A DNA stretch of 64,000 nucleotides from Marinobacter santoriniensis NKSG1 (GCF_000347775.1 NZ_APAT01000013.1:248001-312000); one strand, 5' to 3'; shown: positions 30,759 through 42,485, numbered from the stretch's first letter. Numbers and translations: made by a program. The notes: generated by a model from the sequence alone, not told the origin.

Positions 30759-31463
30759 ATGTTGGTAAGCCTTTACCGTTACAACCCGGAAACTGACAAC
30801 GCCCCTTATATGCAGGACGTTGAGATCGAGATTCCCGCAGGCAAGGACCTGATGGTTCTGGATGTCCTTAACCTGGTGAAGGAAAAGGACCCGTCCATGA
30901 GCTATCGCCGGTCCTGCAGGGAAGGCGTTTGCGGATCTGACGGCATGAATATGAACGGCAAGAACGGCCTGGCGTGTATTACGCCCGTGTCCGATGTCGT
31001 CAAGAACGGTAAGCTGGTGTTGCGCCCGCTTCCCGGTCTGCCGGTCATTCGCGACCTGGTGGTGGACATGAGTCTTTTCTACAAGCAGTACGAAAAGGTT
31101 ATGCCGTACCTCGTCAATGACAAGCCGGCCCCTGCCATTGAGCGTCTGCAGTCTCCGGAAGACCGGGAGAAGCTGGACGGGCTGTACGAGTGTATTCTCT
31201 GTGCCTGCTGTTCCACTTCCTGTCCGTCTTTCTGGTGGAATCCGGACAAGTTTATCGGCCCGGCGGGCCTGTTGCAGGCCTACCGTTTCCTGGCAGACAG
31301 CCGGGATACCGCCCAGGCTGAGCGCCTCGCGAACCTCGATGATCCGTTCAGTGTATTCCGCTGTCGGGGCATCATGAACTGTGTCAGTGTCTGCCCGAAG
31401 GGCCTGAACCCCACAAGGGCAATCGGCCACATTCGGAATCTTCTGCTGCAACGGGCTACTTAA
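30759..31463 (+). CDS. sdhB: Succinate dehydrogenase iron-sulfur subunit
   Basis: SdhB carries electrons from FAD to quinone. The 234 residues contain the [2Fe-2S] ligands in SCREGVCGSDGMNMNGKNG, followed by AC. The [4Fe-4S] and [3Fe-4S] ligands are in CILCACCSTSCP and CRGIMNCVSVCPKGLNP. The size and motif order are standard. A 309-base gap follows before sucA. Confidence 0.98.
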   Translation: MLVSLYRYNPETDNAPYMQDVEIEIPAGKDLMVLDVLNLVKEKDPSMSYRRSCREGVCGSDGMNMNGKNGLACITPVSDVVKNGKLVLRPLPGLPVIRDLVVDMSLFYKQYEKVMPYLVNDKPAPAIERLQSPEDREKLDGLYECILCACCSTSCPSFWWNPDKFIGPAGLLQAYRFLADSRDTAQAERLANLDDPFSVFRCRGIMNCVSVCPKGLNPTRAIGHIRNLLLQRAT

Positions 31464-31514
31464 GCAGCAGACTTCTCAGTAGACGCTATACTGTTCTGAC
31501 CAGGTTAGCACCCC

Positions 31515-31541
31515 GAAGGCCCTGCAACACGCAGGGCCTTC
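31515..31541 (+). promoter_or_regulatory. Strong hairpin without T tract in the sdhB-sucA gap
   Basis: GAAGGCCCTGC-AACAC-GCAGGGCCTTC forms a perfect 11-base-pair stem 52 bases after the sdhB stop. It is followed by AACCAAAGG, not a T run, so it is not a standard intrinsic terminator. It may stabilise the sdh message 3' end or partly attenuate read-through to suc. The rest of the 309-base gap shows no gene. Confidence 0.55.
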
Positions 31542-31772
31542 AACCAAAGGCTTATAGTCAAAGGTCTTATCCGGGTGCACACTACGCATGCCGTTACGAT
31601 AACTTATCAGGTTTTCCAGCGGCGTTGCCGAGTATAAAAACCACTGGGGATTGGAAAACATCCATGTCGCGTGTGGTGGTCAAAGTCATGCCGTAATATC
31701 CCGTATTGACTGAGAATTACCCCTGACCGACCATACCGGCTCCCCGCACCAGCCCAAGGTGAGCTATTCAAG

Positions 31773-34610
31773 ATGCACGAAAGCATAATGGAGCAGTTGT
31801 GGCAGACCTCCCATCTTCAGGGAGGAAACCTTGCCTACGTTGAACAGCTTTTTGAGACCTACCTGACAGACCCCAATGCCGTTCCAGAAGAATGGCGAAG
31901 CTACTTCGATAAGCTTCCCAGCGTCGATGGCTATAAAGGCCGGGACGTCGTTCATTCTTCCATTCGTGAACAGTTCGAGCACATTTCCCGCAATCAGCGC
32001 TTCCTCGCCAGCAGTGGCGTTCCCGCCAGCGCGACCTCCGATGCGGACAAGAAGCAGATCCGTGTTCTGCAGCTCATAAACGCCTTTCGCTTTCGTGGCC
32101 ATCAGGAGGCCAAGCTTGATCCGCTGGGTGTCTGGCAACGCACCCCGGTCGAGGATCTGGATCCGAAGTTCCATGAGCTGAGTGACTCCGATCTGGATCT
32201 GGAGTTCCAGGTAGGCTCGCTGAATTTCGGCGCGGAATCCATGAAGCTGTCTGATATCGTGGACGGCCTGCGCCGGACTTACTGCGAGAGCATCGGCGCT
32301 GAATACATGCATGTGGTTGATACCCGCATCAAGCGTTGGTTCCAGCAGCGTATGGAGCCGGTTCGCTCCCGTCCCGAGTACGAAACCAAGACGCGCAAGC
32401 ATATTCTCGAGCGTCTGACCGCTGCAGAGGGGCTGGAAAAATATCTGGGTTCCCGCTATCCCGGTGTCAAACGGTTCGGGCTGGAGGGTGCAGAGAGCCT
32501 GATTCCGTGTCTGGACGAACTTATTCAGCGGGCAGGCTCATACGGTGCCAAGGAAATCGTTCTGGGTATGGCCCACCGTGGTCGCCTGAACGTCCTCGTA
32601 AACACCCTCGGCAAGAATCCGAAGGAGCTCTTTGACGAATTCGAGGGCAAGAAACTCGCGGATTCCGGCTCCGGTGACGTCAAATACCACCAGGGGTTCT
32701 CGTCGAACATTATGACGGCCGGTGGCGAGATTCACCTGGCAATGGCTTTCAACCCGTCCCATCTGGAAATTGTCTCTCCCGTGGTGGAGGGGTCGGTACG
32801 GGCACGCCAGACCCGTCGTGGCGATATGGACGGCACCCAGGTTGTGCCGATTGTCATGCACGGTGATGCGGCGTTTGCCGGGCAGGGCGTCGTCATGGAA
32901 ACGTTCCAGATGTCGCAGACTCGTGGTTTCGGTGTTGGTGGAACGATCCATATCGTGATCAACAACCAGGTTGGCTTTACCACCAGCAAACAGGAAGATG
33001 CCCGCTCCACCGAGTACTGCACCGATGTCGCCAAAATGGTCCAGGCGCCGATCCTTCACGTGAACGCGGACGATCCCGAAGCAGTCATCTTTGCCACGCA
33101 GATGGCGATGGATTATCGCAACGAATTCAAGCGCGATGTCGTGATTGATCTGGTCTGCTACCGTCGCCGCGGCCACAATGAAGCCGACGAGCCGGCTGCC
33201 ACGCAGCCGATGATGTACGAAAAGATTCGCAAGCTGAAAACGACCCGGGGCCTTTACGCCGAGCAGCTCGTGGCTGCGGGTGTCATTGCCGAGGATGAAG
33301 CAAAGCAGATCGAAACCGAGTATCGCGATGCCCTGGACAAGGGCGAGCACGTGGTCAAGTCGCTGGTTAAAGAGCCCAACAAGGAGCTCTACGTGGACTG
33401 GACGCCGTACCTTGGCCACGAGTGGACGGCCAAGTGCAAGACCAGTGTCAACCTGAAGACAGTCCAGAAGCTCGGTAAGCAGCTGACATCGGTACCGGAA
33501 GGTTTCAGTATCCAGCGTCAGGTTTCCAAGATCATCAATGATCGGGAAAAGATGACGGCTGGCGCACTGGCCCTGAACTGGGGCTACGGCGAAATGATGG
33601 CCTATGCCACACTGATCAACGAGGGCCATCCGATCCGGATTACCGGCCAGGATGTCGGTCGGGGTACGTTCTCTCACCGGCACGCGGTCCTGCACAACCA
33701 GAAAGACGGATCGACGCATACCTCCCTGCAGCACATCGCGGATGATCAGCCGAGTTTCGAGATTTATGACTCGCTGCTCTCCGAAGAAGCTGTAATGGCA
33801 TTTGAGTACGGCTATTCAACGACCACACCCGACGCTCTGATCGTCTGGGAGGCGCAGTTTGGTGACTTCGCCAACGGCGCTCAGGTCGTCATCGACCAGT
33901 TCCTGACCAGTGGCGAACACAAGTGGGGCCGGCTTTGCGGTCTGACGCTTCTGTTGCCGCATGGCTATGAAGGCCAGGGCCCGGAACACAGTTCCGCCCG
34001 ACTCGAGCGGTTCCTGCAGCTCTGTGCCGAGCACAATATCCAGGTGTGTGTGCCGACGACTCCGTCCCAGGTATTCCATATGCTTCGGCGGCAGGTAAAG
34101 CGGCCGCTCCGTAAGCCTCTGGTTGCCATCACGCCCAAGAGTCTGCTCCGTCACAAGGAAGCGATTTCGGGGCTGGATGATTTGACGTCCGGTACCTTCC
34201 AGACTGTGCTGCCAGAGAAGGAGCCTTCCGATCCGAAGAAGGTGACCCGCCTGATTATGTGCAGCGGCAAGGTCTACTATGATCTGCTGGAGAAGAAAAA
34301 GGCGGATGAGCGAGACGATACTGCCATTGTGCGTATTGAACAGCTGTATCCGTTCCCCGGAGACGATCTGGACGAACTACTGGGGCAGTACACCAAGCTG
34401 AAGAACGTGGTGTGGTGCCAGGAAGAGCCGATGAACCAGGGTGCCTGGTACTGCAGTCAGCACCATATGCGTAATGCGCTGCAGCGCCTGGATCCCAAGC
34501 TGTACCTTCAGTATGCCGGTCGTGATGCTTCTGCTGCTCCTGCTTGTGGGCACATGTCAGTGCACATTGAAGAGCAGAAGAAACTGGTCAACGACGCGTT
34601 TGAAATCTGA
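31773..34610 (+). CDS. sucA: 2-oxoglutarate dehydrogenase E1 component
   Basis: SucA is the thiamine-diphosphate decarboxylase of the 2-oxoglutarate dehydrogenase complex. The 945-residue protein begins MHESIMEQLWQTSHLQGGN, with the E1 N-terminal E2-binding segment (DPNAVPEEWRSYF). Core motifs include VLGMAHRGRLNVL, GDAAFAGQGVV, NNQVGFTT and YRRRGHNEADEPA, with the transketolase-like pyrimidine-binding region in the C-terminal half. sucB follows after 25 bases. Confidence 0.97.
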   Translation: MHESIMEQLWQTSHLQGGNLAYVEQLFETYLTDPNAVPEEWRSYFDKLPSVDGYKGRDVVHSSIREQFEHISRNQRFLASSGVPASATSDADKKQIRVLQLINAFRFRGHQEAKLDPLGVWQRTPVEDLDPKFHELSDSDLDLEFQVGSLNFGAESMKLSDIVDGLRRTYCESIGAEYMHVVDTRIKRWFQQRMEPVRSRPEYETKTRKHILERLTAAEGLEKYLGSRYPGVKRFGLEGAESLIPCLDELIQRAGSYGAKEIVLGMAHRGRLNVLVNTLGKNPKELFDEFEGKKLADSGSGDVKYHQGFSSNIMTAGGEIHLAMAFNPSHLEIVSPVVEGSVRARQTRRGDMDGTQVVPIVMHGDAAFAGQGVVMETFQMSQTRGFGVGGTIHIVINNQVGFTTSKQEDARSTEYCTDVAKMVQAPILHVNADDPEAVIFATQMAMDYRNEFKRDVVIDLVCYRRRGHNEADEPAATQPMMYEKIRKLKTTRGLYAEQLVAAGVIAEDEAKQIETEYRDALDKGEHVVKSLVKEPNKELYVDWTPYLGHEWTAKCKTSVNLKTVQKLGKQLTSVPEGFSIQRQVSKIINDREKMTAGALALNWGYGEMMAYATLINEGHPIRITGQDVGRGTFSHRHAVLHNQKDGSTHTSLQHIADDQPSFEIYDSLLSEEAVMAFEYGYSTTTPDALIVWEAQFGDFANGAQVVIDQFLTSGEHKWGRLCGLTLLLPHGYEGQGPEHSSARLERFLQLCAEHNIQVCVPTTPSQVFHMLRRQVKRPLRKPLVAITPKSLLRHKEAISGLDDLTSGTFQTVLPEKEPSDPKKVTRLIMCSGKVYYDLLEKKKADERDDTAIVRIEQLYPFPGDDLDELLGQYTKLKNVVWCQEEPMNQGAWYCSQHHMRNALQRLDPKLYLQYAGRDASAAPACGHMSVHIEEQKKLVNDAFEI

Positions 34611-34635
34611 CGAGCTACCGAACTAAGGATTTGTA

Positions 34636-35856
34636 ATGTCAACTGAGATTAAAGCACCCGTTTTCCCAGAGTCGGTCGCAGAGGGTACCGTCGCGACCTG
34701 GCACAAACAGCCGGGCGAGGCCTGTTCACGTGACGAACTGATTGTCGATATCGAAACCGACAAGGTGGTTCTGGAAGTCGTGGCGCCAGCAGATGGTGTG
34801 ATCGAGGAAATCGTCAAGGGTGAAGGCGACACCGTCGAAAGTGGCGAAGTGATCGGCAAATTCAAGGAAGGTGCCGCAGGCGAATCCAAGCCCGCCGACA
34901 ATAAGTCCGGGGAAAAAGAAGAGGCTCCGAAACAGGAAGAGGCTTCGCAAGCCAGCTCCGGCGAAGCCATTCTGAGCCCGGCCGCTCGCAAGCTGGCTGA
35001 GGAGAACAACGTTGATCCGAACGCTGTAAAAGGCACTGGCAAGGACGGTCGGGTAACCAAGGAAGACGTTCAGAGCTACGTCGATGGTAAAAAGAGCGCT
35101 GCGCCGGCCAAGCCCGCTGCGACCGAGATGCCGGAAGTGAATGTTGCCCAGGGTGAGCGTCCCGAGAAGCGGGTTCCGATGACCCGTTTGCGCGCGAGCA
35201 TTGCGAAGCGTCTGGTGGAGGCACAGCAGACCGCAGCCATGCTGACAACCTTCAATGAAGTGAACATGAAGCCGATTATGGACCTGCGGAAGCAGTACCA
35301 GGAAAGCTTCGTGAAGCGTCATGGTATCAAGCTGGGCTTCATGTCCTTCTTCACCAAGGCGGCGACGGAAGCGCTCAAGCGTTTCCCGGCCGTTAACGCC
35401 TCCATCGACGGCAACGATATGGTGTATCACGGCTACCAGGACATTGGTGTGGCTGTCTCCACCGATCGCGGACTCGTGGTTCCAGTGCTTCGGGATTCCG
35501 ACGCCATGGGCCTGGCCGACATCGAGAAGAAGATTGTCGAATACGGTACCAAGGCCAAAGAAGGCAAGCTCGGTATTGATGAAATGACCGGGGGCACCTT
35601 CACGATTACCAACGGTGGGATTTTCGGTTCACTGATCTCCACGCCGATCCTGAATCCGCCGCAGACTGCAATTCTGGGCATGCACAAGATTCAGGAGCGC
35701 CCGATGGCGGTCAACGGTCAGGTCGAGATCCTGCCGATGATGTACCTGGCGCTGTCATACGATCACCGTATGATCGACGGTAAGGAAGCGGTGCAGTTCC
35801 TGGTTGCGATCAAGGAAATGCTGGAAGACCCGGCACGTATTCTGCTGGACGTGTGA
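34636..35856 (+). CDS. sucB: Dihydrolipoyl succinyltransferase (E2)
   Basis: SucB is the E2 core of 2-oxoglutarate dehydrogenase. The 406 residues have one lipoyl domain with the lipoylated lysine in [12 protein letters not shown] charged linker follows, then a peripheral subunit-binding domain ([16 protein letters not shown]). The catalytic acyltransferase domain carries [14 protein letters not shown] single lipoyl domain is normal for this E2. lpdA follows after 35 bases. Confidence 0.97.
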   Translation: MSTEIKAPVFPESVAEGTVATWHKQPGEACSRDELIVDIETDKVVLEVVAPADGVIEEIVKGEGDTVESGEVIGKFKEGAAGESKPADNKSGEKEEAPKQEEASQASSGEAILSPAARKLAEENNVDPNAVKGTGKDGRVTKEDVQSYVDGKKSAAPAKPAATEMPEVNVAQGERPEKRVPMTRLRASIAKRLVEAQQTAAMLTTFNEVNMKPIMDLRKQYQESFVKRHGIKLGFMSFFTKAATEALKRFPAVNASIDGNDMVYHGYQDIGVAVSTDRGLVVPVLRDSDAMGLADIEKKIVEYGTKAKEGKLGIDEMTGGTFTITNGGIFGSLISTPILNPPQTAILGMHKIQERPMAVNGQVEILPMMYLALSYDHRMIDGKEAVQFLVAIKEMLEDPARILLDV

Positions 35857-35888
35857 ACTGACCCTTAACGAATCAGAAAACGGGATAA

Positions 35889-37334
<1,446 letters not shown>

Positions 37335-37351
37335 CGCAAGTCAGGAAAACG

Positions 37352-37476
37352 GGGGCGCCTGGATCGGCGCCCCGCTGCCATCTGAAAGGCACGTTTCCGG
37401 CTGCGCACCGGGCGGGTTGAGGTGATCCCCGGCCCGCCGAGCGGAATTCGCAACAGCAGCTCCGTCTTGCGGAGCT
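37352..37476 (+). promoter_or_regulatory. Hairpin-rich lpdA-sucC intercistronic region
   Basis: The 199-base gap holds a perfect stem GGGGCGCC-TGGATC-GGCGCCCC (37352-37373). A weaker GGCGGG/CCCGCC pairing lies at 37411-37438, and AGCTCCG-TCTTG-CGGAGCT at 37458-37476. None is followed by a T tract, so they are more likely processing or stability elements than terminators. Confidence 0.45.
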
Positions 37477-37533
37477 TGCGCGGGTTCAATTTCCGTACGT
37501 GGTTATCCTCCATCAATAAGCGGGACATTAACT

Positions 37534-38700
37534 ATGAATTTGCATGAATATCAGGGCAAGCAGCTGTTCGCCGAGTACGGCCTGCCCGTATCCAAGGGCA
37601 TTGCCTGCGATACTCCCAAGGAAGCCGTAGCAGCGGCAGATGAAATCGGCGGTGACGGCTGGGTAGTCAAGGCCCAGGTTCACGCCGGTGGCCGTGGTAA
37701 GGCCGGCGGTGTAAAGCTGGTCAAGAGCAAAGACGAGATCCGTGAGTTTGCGGAGAAGTGGCTGGGTCAGAACCTGGTGACCTACCAGACTGACGAGAAT
37801 GGCCAGCCGGTCAGCAAGATTCTGGTGGAATCCCTGACCGATATCGCTGAAGAGCTTTATCTCGGCGCGGTTGTTGACCGCGGTACCCGTCGCATCGTCT
37901 TCATGGCGTCCACCGAAGGTGGCGTTGAGATTGAGAAGGTGGCTGAGGAGACTCCGGAAAAGATCCTGAAGGCCGAAATCGATCCGCTGGTTGGCGCTCA
38001 GCCATACCAGGGCCGCGAGCTGGCATTCAAGCTGGGTCTGGAAGGCAAGCAGATTGGTCAGTTCACCAAGATCTTCCTGGGCCTTGCCAAGCTGTTTGAA
38101 GATGCCGACCTGGCACTGGTAGAGATCAACCCGCTGGTAATCACTCCGGCCGGCGATCTTCACTGCCTGGACGCCAAGGTAGGGGTTGATGGCAACGCGC
38201 TGTACCGCCAGAAGAAAATCCACGAGATGCACGATCCTTCCCAGGAAGATGCCCGCGAAGCGGAAGCAGCCAAGTGGGAGCTCAACTACGTGGCGCTCGA
38301 AGGCAACATCGGCTGCATGGTCAACGGTGCTGGCCTGGCCATGGGCACCATGGACATTATCAAGCTGTCCGGCGGCCAGCCTGCCAACTTCCTGGACGTT
38401 GGCGGCGGTGCCACCAAAGAGCGCGTTTCCGAAGCGTTCAAGATCATTCTGTCTGACTCCAACGTCAAGGCCGTTCTGGTCAACATCTTCGGTGGTATCG
38501 TTCGTTGCGACATGATCGCAGAGGGCATCATCGGTGCGGTGAAGGAAGTGGGTGTGAAAGTTCCTGTGGTTGTTCGCCTTGAAGGCAACAACGCCGAAAA
38601 GGGTACCCAGGTACTCGCCGACAGCGGCCTGAACATCATTGCCGCCACCAGTCTGTCAAATGCGGCAGAGCAAGTTGTTAAAGCCGCAGGGGGTAAATAA
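37534..38700 (+). CDS. sucC: Succinyl-CoA synthetase beta subunit
   Basis: SucC is the ATP-grasp beta subunit that joins SucD to make ATP or GTP from succinyl-CoA. The 388 residues start [20 protein letters not shown] and include [27 protein letters not shown] and [10 protein letters not shown]. The stop TAA overlaps the sucD ATG by one base. Confidence 0.98.
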   Translation: MNLHEYQGKQLFAEYGLPVSKGIACDTPKEAVAAADEIGGDGWVVKAQVHAGGRGKAGGVKLVKSKDEIREFAEKWLGQNLVTYQTDENGQPVSKILVESLTDIAEELYLGAVVDRGTRRIVFMASTEGGVEIEKVAEETPEKILKAEIDPLVGAQPYQGRELAFKLGLEGKQIGQFTKIFLGLAKLFEDADLALVEINPLVITPAGDLHCLDAKVGVDGNALYRQKKIHEMHDPSQEDAREAEAAKWELNYVALEGNIGCMVNGAGLAMGTMDIIKLSGGQPANFLDVGGGATKERVSEAFKIILSDSNVKAVLVNIFGGIVRCDMIAEGIIGAVKEVGVKVPVVVRLEGNNAEKGTQVLADSGLNIIAATSLSNAAEQVVKAAGGK

Positions 38701-39572
38701 TGAGCATCCTGATTAACAAAGACACCAAGGTTATCTGTCAGGGCTTTACCGGTTCGCAGGGTACCTTCCACTCCGAACAGGCGATTGCCTACGGCACCAA
38801 GATGGTTGGTGGTGTAAGCCCCGGTAAGGGCGGCACCGAGCACCTGGGCCTGCCGGTTTTCAATACCGTCCGTGACGCCGTAGAGGCGACCGGTGCCGAA
38901 GCGACCGTTATCTATGTTCCGGCTCCGTTCTGTAAGGACGCGATCATCGAGGCGGCCGACGCGGGCATCCAGCTGATCGTCTGCATCACCGAGGGCATCC
39001 CGACCATCGATATGCTGTACGCCAAAGAATACGTTGATCGTAAAGGCGTTCGCATGATCGGCCCGAACTGCCCGGGTGTGATCACTCCGGACGAGTGCAA
39101 GATCGGCATCATGCCAGGCCATATCCACAAGAAGGGCAAGGTCGGTATCGTATCCCGTTCCGGTACCCTGACCTACGAAGCGGTCAAGCAGACGACTGAT
39201 TTCGGCTACGGTCAGTCCACGTGTGTTGGTATTGGTGGTGACCCGATTCCGGGCTCGAACTTCATCGATATCCTGAAGCTCCTTCAGGAAGACCCGGAAA
39301 CCGAGGCGATCGTCATGATCGGTGAGATCGGTGGTACCGCTGAGGAAGAGGCGGCTGCGTTCATCAAGGAGAACGTGACCAAGCCGGTGGTATCCTACAT
39401 CGCGGGTGTGACTGCGCCTCCTGGCAAACGTATGGGTCACGCCGGTGCGATCATCTCCGGCGGTAAGGGCACTGCGGATGAAAAATTCGCGGCCCTGAAC
39501 GATGCCGGTGTCAAAACCGTGCGCAGCCTGGCCGATATTGGCAAGGCGCTCAAGGAAGTGACTGGCTGGTAA
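38700..39572 (+). CDS. sucD: Succinyl-CoA synthetase alpha subunit
   Basis: SucD carries the CoA-binding domain and the phosphohistidine ([14 protein letters not shown]). The 290 residues include [27 protein letters not shown] and [11 protein letters not shown]. It is translationally coupled to sucC and is the last gene of the TCA block, followed by a strong terminator. Confidence 0.98.
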   Translation: MSILINKDTKVICQGFTGSQGTFHSEQAIAYGTKMVGGVSPGKGGTEHLGLPVFNTVRDAVEATGAEATVIYVPAPFCKDAIIEAADAGIQLIVCITEGIPTIDMLYAKEYVDRKGVRMIGPNCPGVITPDECKIGIMPGHIHKKGKVGIVSRSGTLTYEAVKQTTDFGYGQSTCVGIGGDPIPGSNFIDILKLLQEDPETEAIVMIGEIGGTAEEEAAAFIKENVTKPVVSYIAGVTAPPGKRMGHAGAIISGGKGTADEKFAALNDAGVKTVRSLADIGKALKEVTGW

Positions 39573-39587
39573 GCCTTCCTTTCTGAC

Positions 39588-39631
39588 AAAAACCCCCGAC
39601 ACCGGCCGGTGTGCGGGGGTTTTTGTTTTTT
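39588..39631 (+). terminator. Terminator of the suc operon
   Basis: AAAAACCCCCG-ACACCGG-CCGGTGT-GCGGGGGTTTTT forms a long stem followed by GTTTTTT, 16 bases after the sucD stop. Confidence 0.95.
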
Positions 39632-39726
39632 GGCCTGTGTCCTTAACGGCGGAGGGCTATCAGACTATAATGCCCGGTCAGCCGATTTTTCTCGGCCTAT
39701 CGCTAGAAACATAAGGAGTTCGTGCT

Positions 39727-40941
39727 TTGAGTTCTGTAGATTCCCAGCAAAGGGTTTTGTCGGGCATGCGTCCGACCGGAAAGCTTCACCTTGGTCACTA
39801 CCATGGTGTGCTGAAAAACTGGGTAAAGCTCCAGCACGAGTTCGAGTGCTTCTTCTTTATAGCCGACTGGCATGCTCTGACGACCCAGTATGACGACCCT
39901 TCCGGCATCGAACAGAGCGTCTGGGATATGGTGATCGACTGGCTGGCCGCCGGTGTCAATCCCGGATCCTCCACGATGTTTATCCAGTCCCAGGTACCTG
40001 AGCACGCCGAACTCCATTTGCTGCTCTCCATGATTACGCCACTGGGCTGGCTGGAGCGCATTCCAACTTACAAGGACCAGCAGGAAAAACTGCGGGAAAA
40101 GGATCTGGCAACCTATGGATTCCTCGGTTATCCACTGCTGCAGACCGCGGATATTCTGATGTACCGGGCCGGTAAGGTGCCTGTTGGCGCGGATCAGGTT
40201 TCGCATGTGGAAATCACGCGGGAAATCGCCCGTCGGTTCAATCACATCTATGGTCGCGAACCCGGCTTTGAAGAGCAGGCTGAAGGTGCGATCGTGAAGA
40301 TGGGCAAGAAAAACGCGAAGCTCTATCGGACACTGAAGAAGCGCTACCAGGAAGAAGGCGACATGGAGGCGCTTGAGACTGCCCGGGCGCTGCTCATGGA
40401 GCAGCAGAATATTTCTCTGGGTGACCGCGAACGTCTGTATGGCTATATCGAGGGTGGCGGCAAGGTGATCCTGCCGGAACCGCAGCCGTTGTTGACACCG
40501 GAATCCAAAATGCCCGGATTGGACGGACAGAAAATGTCCAAGTCTTACAACAACTACATCGGTTTGCGTGAGGAACCGGATGCGGTTGCCCAGAAAGTTC
40601 GGACCATGCAGACGGATCCGCAACGGGTTCGCCGGACCGATCCGGGCGAGCCGGAGAAGTGTCCGGTCTGGGGCCTGCACAAGATCTATTCCGATGCGGA
40701 TACTCAGGAATGGGTGCAGACCGGCTGCCGGAGCGCTGGCATTGGCTGTCTCGACTGCAAGAAGCCGCTGATCGACGCGATTGTTGAAGAGCAACGGCCT
40801 CTGCACGAGCGTGCCCGTGAATATGAAAACAATCCGGATCTGGTGCACTCCATCCTGCAGGAAGGCCGGGAGCACGCCCGGGACGCTGCGCGGGACACTC
40901 TTGAGGAAGTGCGCGCTGCGATGGGGCTGAGCTACCGCTGA
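39727..40941 (+). CDS. trpS: Tryptophanyl-tRNA synthetase with four-cysteine motif
   Basis: TrpRS charges tRNA-Trp. The class I signatures are GKLHLGHYHG (HIGH-type) near residue 18 and KMSKS. The 404 residues are longer than the 334 of E. coli, with an insertion after about residue 160. Cysteines 312, 334, 341 and 344 form C-x21-C-x6-C-x2-C in the anticodon-recognition region, close to the iron-sulfur motif of the Thermotoga enzyme. Start: TTG at 39727 with AAGGAG 8 bases upstream. The first internal ATG would remove conserved N-terminal sequence. Confidence 0.93.
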   Translation: MSSVDSQQRVLSGMRPTGKLHLGHYHGVLKNWVKLQHEFECFFFIADWHALTTQYDDPSGIEQSVWDMVIDWLAAGVNPGSSTMFIQSQVPEHAELHLLLSMITPLGWLERIPTYKDQQEKLREKDLATYGFLGYPLLQTADILMYRAGKVPVGADQVSHVEITREIARRFNHIYGREPGFEEQAEGAIVKMGKKNAKLYRTLKKRYQEEGDMEALETARALLMEQQNISLGDRERLYGYIEGGGKVILPEPQPLLTPESKMPGLDGQKMSKSYNNYIGLREEPDAVAQKVRTMQTDPQRVRRTDPGEPEKCPVWGLHKIYSDADTQEWVQTGCRSAGIGCLDCKKPLIDAIVEEQRPLHERAREYENNPDLVHSILQEGREHARDAARDTLEEVRAAMGLSYR

Positions 40942-40986
40942 GCGCGGCAGCTCGCCTGATCTGAAGAAATCATCCGAGGGCAGTGA

Positions 40987-41817
40987 ATGACGGACGAGTC
41001 CAATACCACGGCAACGGAGACGCCCCAGGAGGCAGAGGGACAATCGCCGTTGGCTGTGGTTTCAGGCAAGCCGGTGGTCGACCTGCCCAAGGATCTCTAT
41101 ATCCCGCCGGATGCTCTGGCCGTCTTTCTCGAAGCCTTTGAAGGGCCGCTGGATCTTCTGCTGTATCTGATCCGGCGCCAGAACATGAACATTCTGGATA
41201 TCGACGTCAGCGAAATTACCCGTCAGTACATGGACTACATCGGCGCGGTCGAGGCGATGCGTTTTGAACTGGCTGCCGAGTATCTGGTGATGGCGGCGAC
41301 ACTGGCGGAGATCAAATCCCGAATGCTGTTGCCGCGCCAGGAATCGGAAGACGAGGAGGAAGTGGACCCCCGGGCCGAGCTGATTCGCCGTCTTCAGCAG
41401 TATGAGCGATTCAAGCAGGCTGCAGAGGATATCGACGAGATGCCGCGCATGGAGCGGGATACGTTCAGTGCATCCGCGGCGCTGCCCAGATTACCCTCAA
41501 GCCAGCCGCACCCGGACGTCGAGATGCGGGAGTTGCTGCTGGCGACGCAGGGGGTCCTGAAACGGGCGGATCTGTTCACCAGTCATCACGTTGAGAGGGA
41601 GATTCTCTCAACCCGGGAGCGCATGTCACACATCTTGTCGGTGCTCCAGGATGATCGCTTTGTGACCTTCGAGAGCCTTTTCACCCTGGAAGAGGGCCGC
41701 CTGGGTGTCGTGGTCACGTTTCTGGCGACGCTTGAACTGGTCAAGGAACAGCTCATCGAGGTCGTGCAGGGTGACGTGCTCGGACCGATCCATGTCAGAG
41801 CGCGTGCTGCACGGTGA
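40987..41817 (+). CDS. scpA: Segregation and condensation protein A
   Basis: ScpA is the kleisin that bridges the Smc heads in bacterial condensin. The 276 residues carry the N-terminal kleisin signature FEGPLDLLLYLIRRQNMNIL and DISEIT-like DVSEITRQY. An acidic middle and a winged-helix C-terminus (FLATLELVKEQLIEV) follow. An N-terminal extension of about 40 residues precedes the conserved part. It is followed at once by scpB, and its partner smc is 3.6 kb downstream. Confidence 0.94.
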   Translation: MTDESNTTATETPQEAEGQSPLAVVSGKPVVDLPKDLYIPPDALAVFLEAFEGPLDLLLYLIRRQNMNILDIDVSEITRQYMDYIGAVEAMRFELAAEYLVMAATLAEIKSRMLLPRQESEDEEEVDPRAELIRRLQQYERFKQAAEDIDEMPRMERDTFSASAALPRLPSSQPHPDVEMRELLLATQGVLKRADLFTSHHVEREILSTRERMSHILSVLQDDRFVTFESLFTLEEGRLGVVVTFLATLELVKEQLIEVVQGDVLGPIHVRARAAR

Positions 41818-41861
41818 CGGAGGCTGCTGAGCCTGAATGTACGAGAAACCGGACTCCGATC

Positions 41862-42485
41862 ATGAATGAAGAACATATCCTCAGGATCCAGGCCATCGCA
41901 GAGGCAGCCTTGCTGGCGGCAGGCAAACCTCTGTCCCTTGAGCAATTGCGGGAGCTGTTCACCGAAGACGAGCGACCGGCCCGCCAGGTAATGGAGCATG
42001 TCCTCGTTCAACTGGAGGCCGCCTGCGAGGGGCGGGGCTTCGAGTTGAAGAAGGTGGCAAGCGGGTATCGGTTGCAGGTCAGGGAAGAGTTTGCGCCCTG
42101 GGTTGGACGGCTGTTCGAGGAAAAGCCGCAGCGTTATTCCCGGGCGCTGCTGGAGACGCTGGCTTTGATCGCCTATCGCCAGCCGATCACACGTGGTGAA
42201 ATCGAGGATATTCGTGGTGTCACGGTAAGCAGCAATATCATTCGCACTCTGCTTGAGCGAGAGTGGGTGCGGGTTGTCGGCCATCGTGACGTACCGGGAA
42301 GGCCGGCAATGTATGCGACGACCAAACAGTTTCTGGATTACTTCAATCTGACCGGGCTTGATCAGCTGCCGCCTCTGTCGGAAATTCGCGATCTTGAAGA
42401 GATCGGTCGTGAGATTGAAAGGAACATGCAGGGGGAGATCGAGTTTGAGTCCCCCGAAACCTCCAGTCAGGAAACACTTCACTGA
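41862..42485 (+). CDS. scpB: Segregation and condensation protein B
   Basis: ScpB dimers bind ScpA in the condensin complex. The two winged-helix domains are recognisable from IAEAALLAAGKPLSLEQLRE and YSRALLETLALIAYRQPITR, followed by GRPAMYATTKQFLDYF. From the ATG at 41862 the protein has 207 residues. A GTG at 41814 overlapping the scpA stop would add 16 non-conserved residues. Neither start has a strong ribosome binding site, so the choice is tentative. Confidence 0.92.
   Translation: MNEEHILRIQAIAEAALLAAGKPLSLEQLRELFTEDERPARQVMEHVLVQLEAACEGRGFELKKVASGYRLQVREEFAPWVGRLFEEKPQRYSRALLETLALIAYRQPITRGEIEDIRGVTVSSNIIRTLLEREWVRVVGHRDVPGRPAMYATTKQFLDYFNLTGLDQLPPLSEIRDLEEIGREIERNMQGEIEFESPETSSQETLH

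Noticed and set aside
28296..31451. 1051-codon open frame on the minus strand opposite sdhC, sdhD, sdhA and sdhB
   Set aside because: It lies fully antisense to four well-identified genes. Such long frames arise from the codon bias of GC-rich genes, and the translation shows no recognisable domain.
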